This document shows, piece after piece, positions 38,517 to 46,858 of a DNA stretch of 64,000 bases (position 1 is the first letter of the stretch; every line of letters begins with the position of its first letter). The notes below the pieces were generated by a model. That model made no database searches. It was not told the origin of the DNA and saw only the letters and a program-made list of their open reading frames with translations. The stretch comes from an uncultured Bacteroidaceae bacterium (GTDB lineage Bacteria; Bacteroidota; Bacteroidia; Bacteroidales; Bacteroidaceae). A program made the position numbers and the translations under genes. Location: positions 1 to 64,000 of the forward strand of contig CAKQRW010000004.1 of assembly GCA_934271655.1 (NCBI GenBank), written 5' to 3'.

Positions 38517-38990
38517 GTGAAGTTCGCAAACAACATCATAACAACCATACTATGCTGCCTTGGCATGACTACCATCATGTCATGCCAAGGCAACTTGTAC
38601 TATGCAGACTTCCGCGACATGCCCAGCCTGGAATGGGACAGCCGAGACACCCTCTCGTTCACAGTGCCAGCTCCGCAGCACGACACCGACATGAGCCTGA
38701 CCGTAGCTGTACGCCACACACCAGCCTACAAGTATGAGAGCATCACAGTGCGCGCCATAGCGAAAGACTCAGTGGGCTGCCTTATCAGCAGAGACCTTAA
38801 CATAAAAGCCACTCCAGACGGCAAGGACTCAAAGCAGGGCGCAGTCTACACCGACAGCCGCTCCATGCCTGTGCGCCTCCACATGAAAGCAGGGCACGGG
38901 CTCACCATACGCCTTGCACACCGCATGAGACTTAACCCGCTGCAAGGCATATCAAATGTGGAAGTGACACTTGACAGAATTGAGAAATGA
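38517..38990 (+). CDS. gldH: GldH-like lipoprotein, GTG start
   Basis: 157 residues from GTG 38517 (MKFANNIITTILCCLGMTTIMSC; lipobox Cys23 in two parts here). The frame is open from 38349, but that start overlaps ricT by 150 bp and hides the signal; the GTG start gives a proper lipoprotein signal 16 bp after the ricT stop. The mature part matches the GldH family of gliding-motility lipoproteins (DMPSLEWDSRDTLSFTVP). Retained in many non-gliding Bacteroidota; its exact role there is unclear. Confidence 0.82.
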   Translation: MKFANNIITTILCCLGMTTIMSCQGNLYYADFRDMPSLEWDSRDTLSFTVPAPQHDTDMSLTVAVRHTPAYKYESITVRAIAKDSVGCLISRDLNIKATPDGKDSKQGAVYTDSRSMPVRLHMKAGHGLTIRLAHRMRLNPLQGISNVEVTLDRIEK

Positions 38991-39055
38991 GGCTTCCGGC
39001 CTGTGGCATAAATTTAAGAACCACCGTAAAAGACAAGCAGGAAAGGAAATCACAC

Positions 39056-39880
39056 ATGGCAGACGATATCATCACCAGCGCGCAGAATCCTAAGATAAAG
39101 GCATTGCTGGCATTGCAGCAAAAATCATCCGAACGCCGCAAGACAGGACTTTTTGTAGTAGAGGGACAGCGAGAGCTGATGCATTGCGTTGAAGCAGGAA
39201 TGGAAGTGGACACAATATTCCATTGCCCCCAATTGGAGTCATCCACATCCTCCGACACTCCCATGTCTGTAGACAGCGTGCGCGCCACACGAGGCATCTA
39301 CGAAGTGGCGGAACATGTCTACAACAAGGTAGCGTACCGTGGCGGCACAGAAGGCGTGATAGCAGAGGTCAAGACTCCTGCACGCTCCATTACAGACCTT
39401 CATCTCTCAGAGACTCCGCTTATTGTCGTCCTGGAGAGCGTGGAGAAGCCAGGCAACCTCGGCGCTGTGCTACGCAGCGCTGATGCAGCAGGAGCCGACG
39501 CTGTGGTCGTATGCGACCCTCTCACCGACCTCTACAACCCCAATCTCATACGCAGTTCCATTGGAGCCATCTTCACTGTCCCATGCGTAGCCTGCTCCAC
39601 AGACGAGTGCATTGACTTCTTGAAAAGCAACGATATACGCATACTGACAGCCCAGCTGCAGGACTCACAACTCTATTACGACACAGACATGACCTGCGGC
39701 ACGGCCATAGTCATGGGCACAGAGGCAACAGGACTCACCGACACGTGGCGCAAGGCTGCCGACGCTCACATACGCATTCCGATGAATGGCAGGCTCGACT
39801 CTCTCAACGTATCAGTCAGTGCGGCTATACTTCTGTTTGAGGCTGTGAGACAGAGACTGGAAGATGTACGACCTGAATAG
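39056..39880 (+). CDS. SPOUT (TrmH/SpoU) RNA 2'-O-methyltransferase
   Basis: 274 residues from ATG 39056, which has an unusual AGGAAAGG stretch upstream; the frame opens 23 codons earlier and overlaps gldH. An N-terminal substrate-binding domain (SAQNPKIKAL...GLFVVEGQREL) precedes the trefoil-knot domain with motifs EKPGNLGAVLRSADAAGADAV, SSIGAIFTVP, MGTEATGLTD and LNVSVSAAILLFE. Probably methylates rRNA ribose (RlmB-like) or tRNA; the exact site cannot be told. Confidence 0.9.
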   Translation: MADDIITSAQNPKIKALLALQQKSSERRKTGLFVVEGQRELMHCVEAGMEVDTIFHCPQLESSTSSDTPMSVDSVRATRGIYEVAEHVYNKVAYRGGTEGVIAEVKTPARSITDLHLSETPLIVVLESVEKPGNLGAVLRSADAAGADAVVVCDPLTDLYNPNLIRSSIGAIFTVPCVACSTDECIDFLKSNDIRILTAQLQDSQLYYDTDMTCGTAIVMGTEATGLTDTWRKAADAHIRIPMNGRLDSLNVSVSAAILLFEAVRQRLEDVRPE

Positions 39881-39916
39881 ACCTGGTCTGAGACATACTA
39901 CCGACACTACAGCACA

Positions 39917-39969
39917 AGGAAAGAGGATGCAGCGATGGGCACCATAGCCCAGGCTGCATCCTCTTTCCT
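39917..39969. terminator. Bidirectional terminator between the methyltransferase gene and asd
   Basis: 17-bp stem AGGAAAGAGGATGCAGC with an inner TGGGC/GCCCA stem, followed by ATTTTTAT. It lies between convergent genes. Confidence 0.8.
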
Positions 39970-39973
39970 ATTT

Positions 39974-40016
39974 TTATCTCACGTGCAAAACGTGTTTATA
40001 TCTCACGTGCAAAGCG
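39974..40016. repeat. Two-copy direct repeat beside the asd stop
   Basis: ATCTCACGTGCAAA(A/G)CG occurs twice with a 24-bp period, ending 9 bp from the asd stop codon. Confidence 0.65.
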
Positions 40017-40025
40017 CTGCTGCGC

Positions 40026-41039
40026 TTATTTCTTGATGTTGCCCACCTTGATGAGGTACTCAGCAATCTGAACAGCGTTGAGAGCCGCTCCCTTCTTGAT
40101 CTGGTCTCCAGAGAGCCAGAATGTGAGTCCGTTCTCATTAGCCAAGTCCTTGCGCACACGTCCCACATAGACATCATCCTTGCCTGCAGTGAAGAGTGGC
40201 ATTGGGTACTTCTGGTTCTTTGGATCATCAATGAGAGTCACACCGTCAGCTGCAGCGATAGCCTTCTGGGCCTCCTCTACGCTAAGCGGACGCTCTGTCT
40301 CAATCCACACAGCCTCTGAATGAGCGCGGAGGGAAGAGATGCGCACGCACATAGCCGAGCACTTGGCGTCTGTGTGCATGATTTTCTTTGTCTCGTTGAA
40401 CATCTTCATCTCCTCCTTTGTGTAGCCGTTGTCCTGGAACACATCAATCTGAGGGATGACATTGTATGCCAGCTGGTAAGCGAACTTGTTCACTGTAGGC
40501 TCCTTGCCCTCCACAAGTTCCTTGTACTGCTGCTGAAGCTCTGCCATGGCAGCTGCGCCTGCGCCCGATGCGCTCTGGTAGCTTGCCACATGTATGCGCT
40601 GGATGTGGCTGAGCTTCTCCAGAGGCTGGAGAACAACCACCATCATGATAGTTGTGCAATTAGGATTGGCAATAATGCCACGCGGACGGTTGAGGGCATC
40701 AGCCGCATTGCACTCAGGCACGACCAATGGCACATCGTCTTCCATGCGGAATGCACTTGAGTTGTCAATCATCACTGCTCCGAACTTTGTGATGTCGTCA
40801 GCAAACTCCTTTGAAGTGCCGGCACCTGCAGACGTGAACGCCACGTCTACACCCTTGAAGTCGTCGCCATGCTTGAGAAGCTGTACTTCATATTCCTTTC
40901 CGCGGAATGTGTACTTTGTGCCCGCGCTGCGTGTTGAGCCGAAAAGCACAAGGTCATCTACTGGAAAATTTCTCTCGTCAAGAACACGAAGTAATTCCTG
41001 TCCTACAGCGCCACTCGCGCCTACAATTGCTACTTTCAT
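40026..41039 (-). CDS. asd: Aspartate-semialdehyde dehydrogenase
   Basis: 337 residues from ATG 41039 (MKVAIVGASGAVGQELL); the frame opens ten codons upstream. Reduces aspartyl phosphate to aspartate semialdehyde for lysine/DAP, threonine and methionine. NADP-binding GASGAVG, active-site Cys128 (NPNCTT), and catalytic His near RISSLRAHSEA. Normal length. Monocistronic, divergent from the CPA2 antiporter gene. Confidence 0.97.
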   Translation of the reverse strand: MKVAIVGASGAVGQELLRVLDERNFPVDDLVLFGSTRSAGTKYTFRGKEYEVQLLKHGDDFKGVDVAFTSAGAGTSKEFADDITKFGAVMIDNSSAFRMEDDVPLVVPECNAADALNRPRGIIANPNCTTIMMVVVLQPLEKLSHIQRIHVASYQSASGAGAAAMAELQQQYKELVEGKEPTVNKFAYQLAYNVIPQIDVFQDNGYTKEEMKMFNETKKIMHTDAKCSAMCVRISSLRAHSEAVWIETERPLSVEEAQKAIAAADGVTLIDDPKNQKYPMPLFTAGKDDVYVGRVRKDLANENGLTFWLSGDQIKKGAALNAVQIAEYLIKVGNIKK

Positions 41040-41082
41040 CTTATTTACTTTAAAAAAACGAATTATCAATTAAAAAACGATG

Positions 41083-41090
41083 CAAAATTA
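41083..41090 (-). promoter_or_regulatory. -7 element for asd
   Basis: TAATTTTG on the minus strand, 44 bp before the asd ATG. Confidence 0.5.
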
Positions 41091-41133
41091 CAACTTTTCA
41101 TATAAAAGTGAAAGAAGAACAGACTAAAAAGTG

Positions 41134-41141
41134 TATATTTG
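41134..41141 (+). promoter_or_regulatory. -7 element for the CPA2 antiporter
   Basis: TATATTTG, 61 bp before the TTG start codon; no TTG at the -33 distance. Confidence 0.5.
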
Positions 41142-41202
41142 CATAAAATTCGCTCATGCGGATAGAAAAAGCAACGTTTAAAGAACAACTAAAGCTATCA
41201 TT

Positions 41203-43350
41203 TTGGACGCAATCACCACTTTTCAGTATCTGCCAGTCACCAACCCGACATGGATCTTCTTCCTTGTTCTGTGCGTGATTCTGCTTGCTCCTATGGTTTT
41301 CAGCAAACTGCACATTCCTCACCTTACAGGAATGATATTGGCAGGTGTGCTGATTGGCGAGCACGGCCTCAATCTGCTCGAACGCGATGCCTCGTTTGAG
41401 ATATTCGGCAAAGTCGGCATATATTTCATCATGTTTCTTGCTGGTCTGGAGCTGAACCTGCAAAGCCTGAAGCAGAACCGGGTGAGGGGCATCACATTCG
41501 GCGCCATCACCACCATAATACCTTTCGTCTTCGGCTTTGTGGCCGGGCACTTTGTCCTGGGATACAGCATACCTGCATCTCTGCTGCTTGCATGCATACT
41601 GGCCTCGCACACGCTTGTGGCGTATCCGATAGCCAGCCGCTACGGACTGGGCAAGTCGCCTGCCGTGACCATCTCGGTTGTGGCAACGATGCTTGCCCTG
41701 CTCTTTGCCCTGCTCTTTCTGGCTGGCCTGTCAGGCACCGTGAAGGGCAATACCGGGGCATGGTTCTGGATACTCTTTGTGGTGAAGTTCGCTGCCTATA
41801 TTTTTGGCCTTTTCTTTTTAGTGCCCAAGTTGCTCAGACTGTTCTACCGCCGCTACAGCGAACCCATACTCCAGTTCACATTCACTCTGGCTGTGGTGCT
41901 ATTCTCTGCAGCCTCAGCCGAGCTGTGCGGCTTTGAGGGCATCCTCGGAGCATTCCTTGCTGGACTGGTGCTCAACAGGTTTGTTCCAAAGACATCACCG
42001 TTGATGAGCAGGATAGAGTTTGTCGGCAATGCGCTCTTCATCCCCTATTTCCTCATCGGCGTGGGCATGCTGGTCAATGTGTCGCCACTGTTCCACGAGT
42101 GGAAAGCGGTGATCGTAGTCATAGTGATGATTGTGGCAGGCACGCTTTCCAAGTATCTTGCAGCCCTTGTCAGCAGGAAGATATTCCACATGACACACTA
42201 TGAGGGAGTGATGATGTTTGGACTCACAGAGGCTCACGCAGCAGGCGCGCTCGCCATGGTGATGGTCGGAGTCAACCTGGAGATCGAGGCCGGAATGCCA
42301 TTGATGAACAACGAGGTACTGGATGGCGTGGTGATGACCATTCTCCTCTCGTGCGTGATCAGCTCCATAGCCACCGACCAGGCTGCAAAGCGGCTGAAGG
42401 TTGAGATGGAAAGCGCAGGCAAGGGCAAAAGACGCGACAGCACATCGCTCGACGACGAGAAGATTCTCATCCCAGTCAATGACACAAGCAACATAGAGGC
42501 TATAATGTCTACAGCATTCATGATGCGCAACAGACAGCTGAACAGAGGGCTCATCTGCCTGAACATCATCAACGACGCTGACATGAGCGACAAGACGCAG
42601 GCGCACAGCCGAGCATGTCTCGACATGGCCGCCAGATACGCCACAGCCGCCGATGTGCCCGTGCAGACACAGACAAGGCTGGCTGTCAACTTTGTCACGG
42701 CTACTGTGCACGCCTTCCATGAGAACAATGCCAGTGAGGTGCTCATCGGGCTGCACCGTAAGCACAACAACGATGAGAGCTATCTGGGACTGTTCGCTAC
42801 AGGGCTGATAGACAAGCTTTCACGCCAGATAACCATCGTGAGCATGAACATTCCAGCCAACACCATCAGGAGAATAGTTGTGGCTGTGCCTGAGAAGGCG
42901 GAATATGAGAAGGGATTTTACCGATGGATAAACCGCATCGCCAGAATAGCAGAGGATCTGGGATGCATGATTGTCTTCTATGCGCCAGAAGCCACCAACC
43001 AACTCATATTGGGCTACATGAAGGAGCGTCACAAGACAGCCAGGGCAGAGTATGAGATGCTTGAATCGTGGAACGATTTTCCGGCACTGCGCCATGAGCT
43101 TAACAAAGACCACCTGCTGGTGGTGGTGACTGCCCGCAAGGGAAGTATCTCGTACCAGAACTCTTTCACACAGATTCCGCAACAGATAAAGAGCTTCTTT
43201 GCTGACAACAGCCTGATGATCATATACCCCGACCAAATGGAGGAGAACAATGAGATGCTGGTTTTTGCTGACCCGCACAACTACGACCGCACCACTGCTC
43301 CGAGCAAGATAAGCCAATGGCTGAGCAAATGGATTGGCGAGCTGGGGTGA
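41203..43350 (+). CDS. CPA2-family cation:proton antiporter with C-terminal USP-like region, TTG start
   Basis: 715 residues. The start codon is TTG 41203 (MDAITTFQYLP); the first in-frame ATG is 30 codons later, inside the first membrane helix. About 12-13 membrane helices (residues 15-400) carry CPA2 motifs: HIPHLTGMILAGVLIGEHG and FEGILGAFLAGLVLN. The cytoplasmic ~310 residues have two domains of universal-stress-protein type (KILIPVNDTSN..., RRIVVAVPEKAEY...), likely sensing a nucleotide. Moves Na+ or K+ against H+; which ion is not clear. Confidence 0.88.
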   Translation: MDAITTFQYLPVTNPTWIFFLVLCVILLAPMVFSKLHIPHLTGMILAGVLIGEHGLNLLERDASFEIFGKVGIYFIMFLAGLELNLQSLKQNRVRGITFGAITTIIPFVFGFVAGHFVLGYSIPASLLLACILASHTLVAYPIASRYGLGKSPAVTISVVATMLALLFALLFLAGLSGTVKGNTGAWFWILFVVKFAAYIFGLFFLVPKLLRLFYRRYSEPILQFTFTLAVVLFSAASAELCGFEGILGAFLAGLVLNRFVPKTSPLMSRIEFVGNALFIPYFLIGVGMLVNVSPLFHEWKAVIVVIVMIVAGTLSKYLAALVSRKIFHMTHYEGVMMFGLTEAHAAGALAMVMVGVNLEIEAGMPLMNNEVLDGVVMTILLSCVISSIATDQAAKRLKVEMESAGKGKRRDSTSLDDEKILIPVNDTSNIEAIMSTAFMMRNRQLNRGLICLNIINDADMSDKTQAHSRACLDMAARYATAADVPVQTQTRLAVNFVTATVHAFHENNASEVLIGLHRKHNNDESYLGLFATGLIDKLSRQITIVSMNIPANTIRRIVVAVPEKAEYEKGFYRWINRIARIAEDLGCMIVFYAPEATNQLILGYMKERHKTARAEYEMLESWNDFPALRHELNKDHLLVVVTARKGSISYQNSFTQIPQQIKSFFADNSLMIIYPDQMEENNEMLVFADPHNYDRTTAPSKISQWLSKWIGELG

Positions 43351-43372
43351 GCATACCTTGAGCCGCTGATGA

Positions 43373-43508
43373 AGGAGCTATGGATGACGCATAAAGAAAC
43401 CAAAGGATTGCAAATGGCAAACCTTAGGATTACGGATGTAAAACCTAAGGATTACAGATAGGAAACTTAAGGATTGCAATGAAGGAACTACGGGGCGCAT
43501 ATAAGGAA
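43373..43508. repeat. Nested tandem repeat downstream of the antiporter, 22-bp unit
   Basis: Four units of exactly 22 bp start at 43397, 43419, 43441 and 43463 (AAACC(T)(A/T)AGGATT(A/G)C core). They are flanked by two copies of a ~25-bp sequence, GGAGCTATGGATGACGCATA (43373 region) and GGAACTACGGGGCGCATATA (43484 region). The flanking sequence resembles the antiporter's own end, GAGCTGGGGTGAGCATA. Confidence 0.8.
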
Positions 43509-43565
43509 TCCACAAGTAGTGAATCATAAGCTTAAATAACATATTAAATTTCTGAACGCACGCAT

Positions 43566-44279
43566 ATGATTGAAATCAGCAATATAACCAAGAGCTTTGG
43601 CAAGCTGCAAGTGCTGAAGGGCATAGACCTTTCCATCAAGGATGGTGAGGTGGTGAGCATCGTCGGCCCGTCGGGAGCAGGCAAGACCACCTTGCTGCAG
43701 ATAATGGGCACGCTTGACACGCCCGACACAGGCCGAGTGATAATAAACGGCACAGACACCACGACGCTGAGAGACAAGGATCTGGCGAGATTCCGCAATC
43801 TCAACTTAGGCTTCGTGTTCCAGTTTCACCAACTGCTGCCAGAGTTCACTGCCCTGGAGAATGTCTGCATACCAGCCATGATAGCGGGCAAGAACTTTCC
43901 TCTCGGAGGGAAAGACGCGGCCACAAAAAGGGCCAAGGAGCTGCTTGACTTCCTCGGCCTGAGCGACCGTGCCAACCATAAGCCCTCAGAGATGTCGGGC
44001 GGAGAGAAGCAGAGAGTGGCCGTGGCGAGGGCATTGATAAACAATCCTTCCATCATCCTGGCCGACGAGCCGTCGGGGTCGCTCGACTCAAAGAACAAGG
44101 CTGAGCTGCACCAACTCTTTTTCGACCTTAGAGACAAATTCGGGCAAACGTTCATCATCGTCACGCACGATGAGAACCTTTCCAAAATAACAGACAGAAC
44201 TATTCACATTAAAGACGGACAAATAGACAATGAACAAACTACAACTGGGCAAGAGGAATCTGCTGAAGGTCTTGCGTGA
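43566..44279 (+). CDS. lolD: LolD-type ABC transporter ATPase
   Basis: 237 residues. Walker A GPSGAGKTT (34-42), Q-loop FQFHQLLPEFTALENV, signature SGGEKQRVAVARAL, Walker B ILADEPSGSLD, H-loop VTHDE. Closest to LolD, the ATPase of lipoprotein release from the inner membrane, or to related MacB-type exporters. The permease gene is not adjacent. The last 17 residues extend past the fold and overlap the next gene by 50 bp. Confidence 0.9.
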   Translation: MIEISNITKSFGKLQVLKGIDLSIKDGEVVSIVGPSGAGKTTLLQIMGTLDTPDTGRVIINGTDTTTLRDKDLARFRNLNLGFVFQFHQLLPEFTALENVCIPAMIAGKNFPLGGKDAATKRAKELLDFLGLSDRANHKPSEMSGGEKQRVAVARALINNPSIILADEPSGSLDSKNKAELHQLFFDLRDKFGQTFIIVTHDENLSKITDRTIHIKDGQIDNEQTTTGQEESAEGLA

Positions 44280-44979
44280 GAAAGACCATGGTGTTTACTT
44301 GGAAGGCGGAGAGATTGGCGACATACTCCTGCCTAAAAGATATGTGCCGGAAGGCACACGAGTGGGAGACATGGTGGATGTATTCCTCTATCTTGACCAG
44401 GAAGAGCGCCTTGTGGCCACTACAGAGCACCCTTTCATAGAGGTGGGACAGTTTGCCTATCTCGAATGCACATGGACTAACGAGTATGGAGCTTATCTCA
44501 ACTGGGGGCTTATGAAGGACCTCTTCTGCCCGTTCAGAGAGCAGAAAGTGCGCATGCAGAGGGGCAAGAGATACCAGGTGTACTGCTACATAGACGACAA
44601 GACATACCGCATAGTGTGCTCCAGCAAGATAGAGAAATTCCAGAAAGCCATCACAGAGAAGAAAGAGTCTGGCCATGACAGCAGGAACTACAGCAGCCAG
44701 GGCGGCGGACGATTCGAGGACCGTGGCACGCCTGCCGACCGCACTGTCATCATCGGCGACTTCTCCACACGTCTCTTCGAACAGCTCAAGCTGGCCGACA
44801 AGGGTTTCCTTCCCTACCACGACAAGACACCTGCCGAGGACATCTATGAGAAGTTTGGCGTGAGCAAGAAAGTGTTCAAGCAAGCCGTCGGCGACCTCTA
44901 CAGGCAGGAGCTCATCCAGCTGAAGCCTGACGGCATAGAGCTGACAATAAAGGGCAAGACCACAGGGGCAGAGGAATGA
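44230..44979 (+). CDS. CvfB-like S1-domain RNA-binding protein
   Basis: 249 residues. The start LGKRNLLKVLREKDHGVYLEGG aligns with the first S1-like domain of CvfB proteins; a second S1-like domain follows (VGQFAYLECTWTNEYGAYLNWGL), then a C-terminal winged helix (YEKFGVSKKVFKQAVGDLYRQELI). CvfB proteins bind RNA and affect virulence and stress genes in Firmicutes; the role here is inferred. It begins inside lolD, and its stop overlaps the next frame's first ATG, so the genes are translationally coupled. Confidence 0.85.
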   Translation: MNKLQLGKRNLLKVLREKDHGVYLEGGEIGDILLPKRYVPEGTRVGDMVDVFLYLDQEERLVATTEHPFIEVGQFAYLECTWTNEYGAYLNWGLMKDLFCPFREQKVRMQRGKRYQVYCYIDDKTYRIVCSSKIEKFQKAITEKKESGHDSRNYSSQGGGRFEDRGTPADRTVIIGDFSTRLFEQLKLADKGFLPYHDKTPAEDIYEKFGVSKKVFKQAVGDLYRQELIQLKPDGIELTIKGKTTGAEE

Positions 44980-45011
44980 GCAACATACAGGCTAACTACT
45001 TATCCATTGAC

Positions 45012-46706
45012 ATGATGAGACGATTTATAGTATTCGCGCTGGCCACGGCAGCATTGGCCTCGGCAGCATTGGCGCAGCCTAAGTTCACTTCAAAAGTCAA
45101 GAAGAGCCTCGCCAGCATCAACGCTTATGACGCCAATGGCAACCTGATTCATCAAGGCACAGCATTCGCCATAAACAAAGACGGCACCTTCATCTCCAGC
45201 TACAAGACTTTCAAAGACGCGTATAAGGCTGTGATGGCAGACAATTCTGGCAAGCAGCACAACGTGAGCTATATCCTTGGAGCCGACGATGCCTATTCTC
45301 TTGTAAAGTTCACGACAGACAGCAAAAGCGCCATACCGCTGAACATGGCCAACGGGGTGGAACCTGTCGGTGCGGCTCTTCACGTCATCGGCAAGGATGC
45401 CACAGAGTCGGCATCTGTAAGGGACACATCCATGATACAGGGCAAGTATGTCTACTACGGACTGAGCAAGAAAGTGAGCGAGACACTCATCGGCTCGCCC
45501 GTGCTCAACGACAAGGGCATGCTCATAGGCATCCTGCATGCCAACATAGGAGAAAGGAGCTATGTGCTTGACGCACGCTTCAGCGAAACCCTAAAGATAG
45601 AGGCCATACCGTCAGCCTCTGCCTCTGTGGCGCTGAACAACATACACATGCCGTCAGCCCTGCCAGACAACCAGGAAGAGGCTCTTGTCTACCTGTATTT
45701 CAAGTCAAGAAGCGCCAGCAACAAAGAGTACCTGGACATAGTCAACAGGTTTGTCGAGACATTTCCGCAATGCGCTGAGGGATATCTGCGGCGCGCCACA
45801 CTCCTTATAGACATGAAGGAGTTTGACAGCGCAGACGCCGACATGCAGAGATACCTGTCGCTCGTCAGCGACAAAGCGGACGGACACTTCAAGGTGGCAT
45901 CGCTTATCTATGACAAGCTGCGCCTGATGCCTGTGCCTGCCTATGACAAATGGACATACGAAACCGCCATCAAGCATCTCGATGATGCAATAGGCATCAG
46001 CTCTGCCAAGGAAGACGACAGCCAGCGGAAATCTGTCCGTGAATACAACCTGCTCAAGGCGCAGATGCTCACGAGCGCGGGCGACTACGACAAGGCCATA
46101 GAGATGTTTGAGTCGCTCAACAAGGGCGTAGGCAAGAATCCTTCCATATACTATGCCATAAGCATGGCGCGCGAGAACAGAGGAGACTCCATAGCCGATG
46201 TCATAGAGCCCATTGACAGCGCGATAGCCATGTTTGCCACTCCATTGCCTGCCGACGCCGCTAAGTATGTCATGAGACACGGACAACTGAAGGCCAAGGC
46301 CGGCAGATACAGAGAGGCTGTGCAGGACTACAACCAATACAGCTACCTGCTCAACCATAAGGTCAACGACTTCTTCTACTACGAGAGAGCCGTGGTGGAG
46401 GAAGAGGGAAGGATGTTTCAGCAAGCTCTGGACGACATCAACAAAGCTATAAGCATGGCTCCGCGTGTGGCCGACTATTATCTGGAAAAGGCCATCATAC
46501 TTGTCAGCGTCAATATGGCAGACGAGTGCATCGAGGCATGCAACAAGGTGATAGAGCTGAATCCAGACGTGGCAGAAGCTTACCGCATCTTGGGATACTC
46601 CCAGTTTAAGAAAGGCGACAAGGAAGCTGGCAAGGCAAACCTTCAGAAAGCTATAGACATGAAGGACGAGGTGGCCAAGACCATTCTGGATACTCTGTGC
46701 AAGTGA
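45012..46706 (+). CDS. Secreted trypsin-fold pseudoprotease fused to TPR repeats
   Basis: 564 residues from ATG 45012 (signal peptide MMRRFIVFALATAALA...ALAQ); an ATG at 44976 overlapping the previous stop would add 12 polar residues. Residues about 25-200 align with trypsin-like serine proteases (GTAFAINKDGTFISSY), but the His is Lys65 (SYKTFKDA), and the GNSGSP nucleophile site reads TLIGSP with Ile160 for Ser. Residues about 225-560 form TPR-like helical pairs. Likely a non-catalytic periplasmic binding or scaffold protein. Confidence 0.85.
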   Translation: MMRRFIVFALATAALASAALAQPKFTSKVKKSLASINAYDANGNLIHQGTAFAINKDGTFISSYKTFKDAYKAVMADNSGKQHNVSYILGADDAYSLVKFTTDSKSAIPLNMANGVEPVGAALHVIGKDATESASVRDTSMIQGKYVYYGLSKKVSETLIGSPVLNDKGMLIGILHANIGERSYVLDARFSETLKIEAIPSASASVALNNIHMPSALPDNQEEALVYLYFKSRSASNKEYLDIVNRFVETFPQCAEGYLRRATLLIDMKEFDSADADMQRYLSLVSDKADGHFKVASLIYDKLRLMPVPAYDKWTYETAIKHLDDAIGISSAKEDDSQRKSVREYNLLKAQMLTSAGDYDKAIEMFESLNKGVGKNPSIYYAISMARENRGDSIADVIEPIDSAIAMFATPLPADAAKYVMRHGQLKAKAGRYREAVQDYNQYSYLLNHKVNDFFYYERAVVEEEGRMFQQALDDINKAISMAPRVADYYLEKAIILVSVNMADECIEACNKVIELNPDVAEAYRILGYSQFKKGDKEAGKANLQKAIDMKDEVAKTILDTLCK

Positions 46707-46783
46707 GACTCTCCGCAGCCGGAACAACTGCCACGGACTTAAGGATTCAGAAGAAAAACACATGTTCTATTTCTATACGCACA

Positions 46784-46825
46784 AATAAAGGGGCGTGTCA
46801 TACAAATATGACACGCCCCTTTATT
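46784..46825. terminator. Bidirectional terminator before nhaD
   Basis: Perfect 19-bp stem AATAAAGGGGCGTGTCATA with a 4-nt loop. It lies between convergent genes. Confidence 0.85.
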
Positions 46826-46858
46826 CTTCTTCATGGCCCGAAGGCCACAACTGTTTCA

